A program made the position numbers and the translations under genes. Source: Opitutales bacterium (lineage in GTDB: Bacteria; Verrucomicrobiota; Verrucomicrobiia; Opitutales; Coraliomargaritaceae). From it: 64,000 nt of DNA. Positions 62,799 through 64,000 of the stretch are shown here, piece by piece. The notes under the pieces were generated by a model. It was not told the origin of the DNA. It was given only the letters and a program-made list of their open reading frames with translations, and ran no database searches. Each line of letters begins with the position of its first letter. The first letter of the stretch is position 1. The DNA lies in the NCBI GenBank assembly GCA_030729385.1, contig JANQXM010000042.1, positions 1-64,000 on the forward strand, in the 5' to 3' direction.

Positions 62799-63827
62799 TT
62801 GCTGTTGTTTCTAGCACTAAATGTGCATGGGAAAGTAGTGACGGCGTCGCTCAACTTGGATGGTCAGGCGCCATTGAACGATATTGTTGTGACCATCGTT
62901 CCTCCCGTAGCTTCTAGTTCGAGCACAACTACACTGAGCGGATCCCTGCTTGTGGCGTTCGACATCGATACAGACCTTGATCAGGTTTCCAGCGTGAACG
63001 TGCTGAGTGGTGATATGGTTGGCTCACCACTGGAATTCATTAGCACGAGTTTCCTTCTCCGTTATAATATCAGCACATCAGGTAACATTGGGGTAGATAT
63101 CTTCACGCCATCCCCGCCTTCAGTTGTGAATCCTGTGACTGGCGAGTTTGATGCAGCAGAACACACCTTTTTGATCAATGAAGGCATCTTATCTGGAGAG
63201 CTAACCCCATTTCTCTCCCCGACGAGCACATTTTCGACTGACTTTTCGATAGAACCCTTTGGCGATTCCAGTAGTGGAACCGGAGTAGTCACCATTTCTT
63301 TGCAAAGCAGTGATGCCGTCTCGAAGACCTACTCGATTGAGATGCTGTATCCTGTGAGCACGACGACCCCATTGGATGTAGATGGGACACTAATCGATGT
63401 GGTTGTGTTGGGAGAGATCAAAGCGATCGGCACAGTGACTGTTCCTTTGCTTACAGAGTTTGAATTGTGGCTTCAGGAGAATTCCCTTCCGAGCGCTCAA
63501 TTCGAGGAGCTGAATCAGTTTGGCTTTGCCTTGGGTATTCAATGGGCGTTGGGCCTCAGTGCGAGCACCTCGCCTCAAAACTTTATGCCAGTGCTCGACG
63601 TCGTTTCACCGACCTCGACTCTCTACACGCTGGCATTGCCGGCGGGTGGCTCAGCTGGCGATCTAACGATTCTCTATGCCACGGATTTGGGGCAGCCATT
63701 TACAGTTCTTGATTCTGCAGCGGTCAGCGTAGGAAACCCGATTCCCGGGGGCACCACTGGCTTGGTCACGATCACGCTACCTAGCTCGGGTCGCGGCTTT
63801 ATCAAACTGAGCGCGACCGAGCCTTAG
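62799..63827 (+). CDS. Secreted protein of unknown function with degraded verrucomicrobial C-terminal region
   Basis: A Ser/Thr/Val-rich, beta-sheet protein of about 342 aa. The N-terminus is odd: a TTG start gives only MLLFLALNVHG as hydrophobic segment, while an ATG at 62776 in another frame encodes MKSAGQLYCC then stops; a signal peptide may be split by a frameshift. Near residue 240 the segment FALGIQWALGLSASTSPQ recalls the 'LLEYALGLDP' region found before the C-terminus of many Verrucomicrobia secreted proteins. Function unknown. Confidence 0.6.
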   Translation: MLLFLALNVHGKVVTASLNLDGQAPLNDIVVTIVPPVASSSSTTTLSGSLLVAFDIDTDLDQVSSVNVLSGDMVGSPLEFISTSFLLRYNISTSGNIGVDIFTPSPPSVVNPVTGEFDAAEHTFLINEGILSGELTPFLSPTSTFSTDFSIEPFGDSSSGTGVVTISLQSSDAVSKTYSIEMLYPVSTTTPLDVDGTLIDVVVLGEIKAIGTVTVPLLTEFELWLQENSLPSAQFEELNQFGFALGIQWALGLSASTSPQNFMPVLDVVSPTSTLYTLALPAGGSAGDLTILYATDLGQPFTVLDSAAVSVGNPIPGGTTGLVTITLPSSGRGFIKLSATEP

Positions 63828-63861
63828 GGCATTCTTCGCCTAGTTTATCTCATGGGGGTAG

Positions 63862-63882
63862 GGCGCGATTTCCGTATCGCGC
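63862..63882. repeat. Palindrome ggcgcgat/atcgcgcc
   Basis: A perfect 8-bp stem with 5-nt loop between convergent genes. There is no T-run, so a REP-like element is more likely than a terminator. Confidence 0.55.
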
Positions 63883-63903
63883 CGCATGAAAATGGAATAC
63901 GGA

Positions 63904-64000
63904 CTATAGCCAGTCCAGGCCGATGTCTTTCCAACGGCTTTGGTGGATCGGGGCACCAGTTGAGATGAAGTCCAGCCCGAGCGTGCCAAGTTGTTGCAAG
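63904..64000 (-). CDS. nadC: Nicotinate-nucleotide pyrophosphorylase, C-terminal end (partial)
   Basis: The last 31 codons of a minus-strand gene that continues past the window. The end [17 protein letters not shown] and IGLDWL match the C-terminus of quinolinate phosphoribosyltransferase, where 'GVDxISxGALTH' is conserved. NadC makes NaMN in NAD synthesis. Its nearness to birA and coaX supports the call. Confidence 0.8.
   Translation of the reverse strand, partial: LQQLGTLGLDFISTGAPIHQSRWKDIGLDWL

Overview
The window reads as chromosomal DNA from a Gram-negative bacterium of the PVC group, most likely Verrucomicrobiota, class Opitutae (a Coraliomargarita- or Puniceicoccales-like marine lineage). 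This is an inference from protein character, not a database match: an LpxR-like outer-membrane protein, a DUF11 lipoprotein, a HAF-repeat secreted protein, secreted proteins with the degraded 'ALGL' C-terminal region common in Verrucomicrobia, and a split F1F0 operon with a very short delta subunit. Base composition looks near 50 % G+C by eye (not computed). No rRNA, tRNA, CRISPR array, transposase or prophage was seen, and no gene-free stretch exceeds about 230 bases.

Layout. 0-12.4 kb: rsmG, LpxR-like protein, ferredoxin, rhomboid protease plus tail-specific protease, prfA-prmC, HAD hydrolase, DUF11 lipoprotein, an AbrB/Doc toxin-antitoxin pair. 12.4-25.8 kb: a minus-strand nitrogen-scavenging operon (NitT/TauT-type ABC importer, creatininase-family hydrolase, type III glutamine synthetase, two DUF1989 proteins, a biotin-dependent urea/guanidine carboxylase, allophanate hydrolase) with a divergent NikR-like regulator and a sigma-54-type promoter between them. 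This is best read as guanidine degradation: guanidine is imported, carboxylated, deiminated by the DUF1989 pair to allophanate, and hydrolysed to ammonia, which glutamine synthetase captures. 25.9-33 kb: gnd, a decayed HAF-repeat gene, two membrane proteins, dnaN, pssA with a RelE-like partner. 33-42 kb: OsmC-like protein, an N-terminally extended IspH, HspQ-like protein, miaB, a TetR/AhpD pair, a GGCT-like protein, a short-chain dehydrogenase-like protein with a histone-H1-like tail, HAD phosphatase and ogt. 42-57 kb: recA, mnmE-mnmG, PhoB/PhoR-like two-component system, trmB and atpBEFHAGDC. 57-64 kb: vapBC, a cREC protein, a secreted starch-binding esterase, coaX, birA and the end of nadC.

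The combination mnmE-mnmG, rsmG, dnaN, recA and atp genes is typical of the neighbourhood of a replication origin, although neither dnaA nor a convincing oriC is present.

The most notable items are: (i) the putative guanidine operon, with a NikR-like regulator lacking the classical nickel ligands, a near-consensus -24/-12 promoter and no recognisable guanidine riboswitch; (ii) a REP-like palindromic repeat present several times, once inserted in frame inside the carboxylase gene; (iii) a catalytically degenerate SDR fused to an arginine-rich and lysine/alanine-rich tail; (iv) an IspH with a ~165-residue extension that weakly resembles a Nudix/IPP-isomerase domain; (v) a perfect 12-bp hairpin between atpE and atpF.
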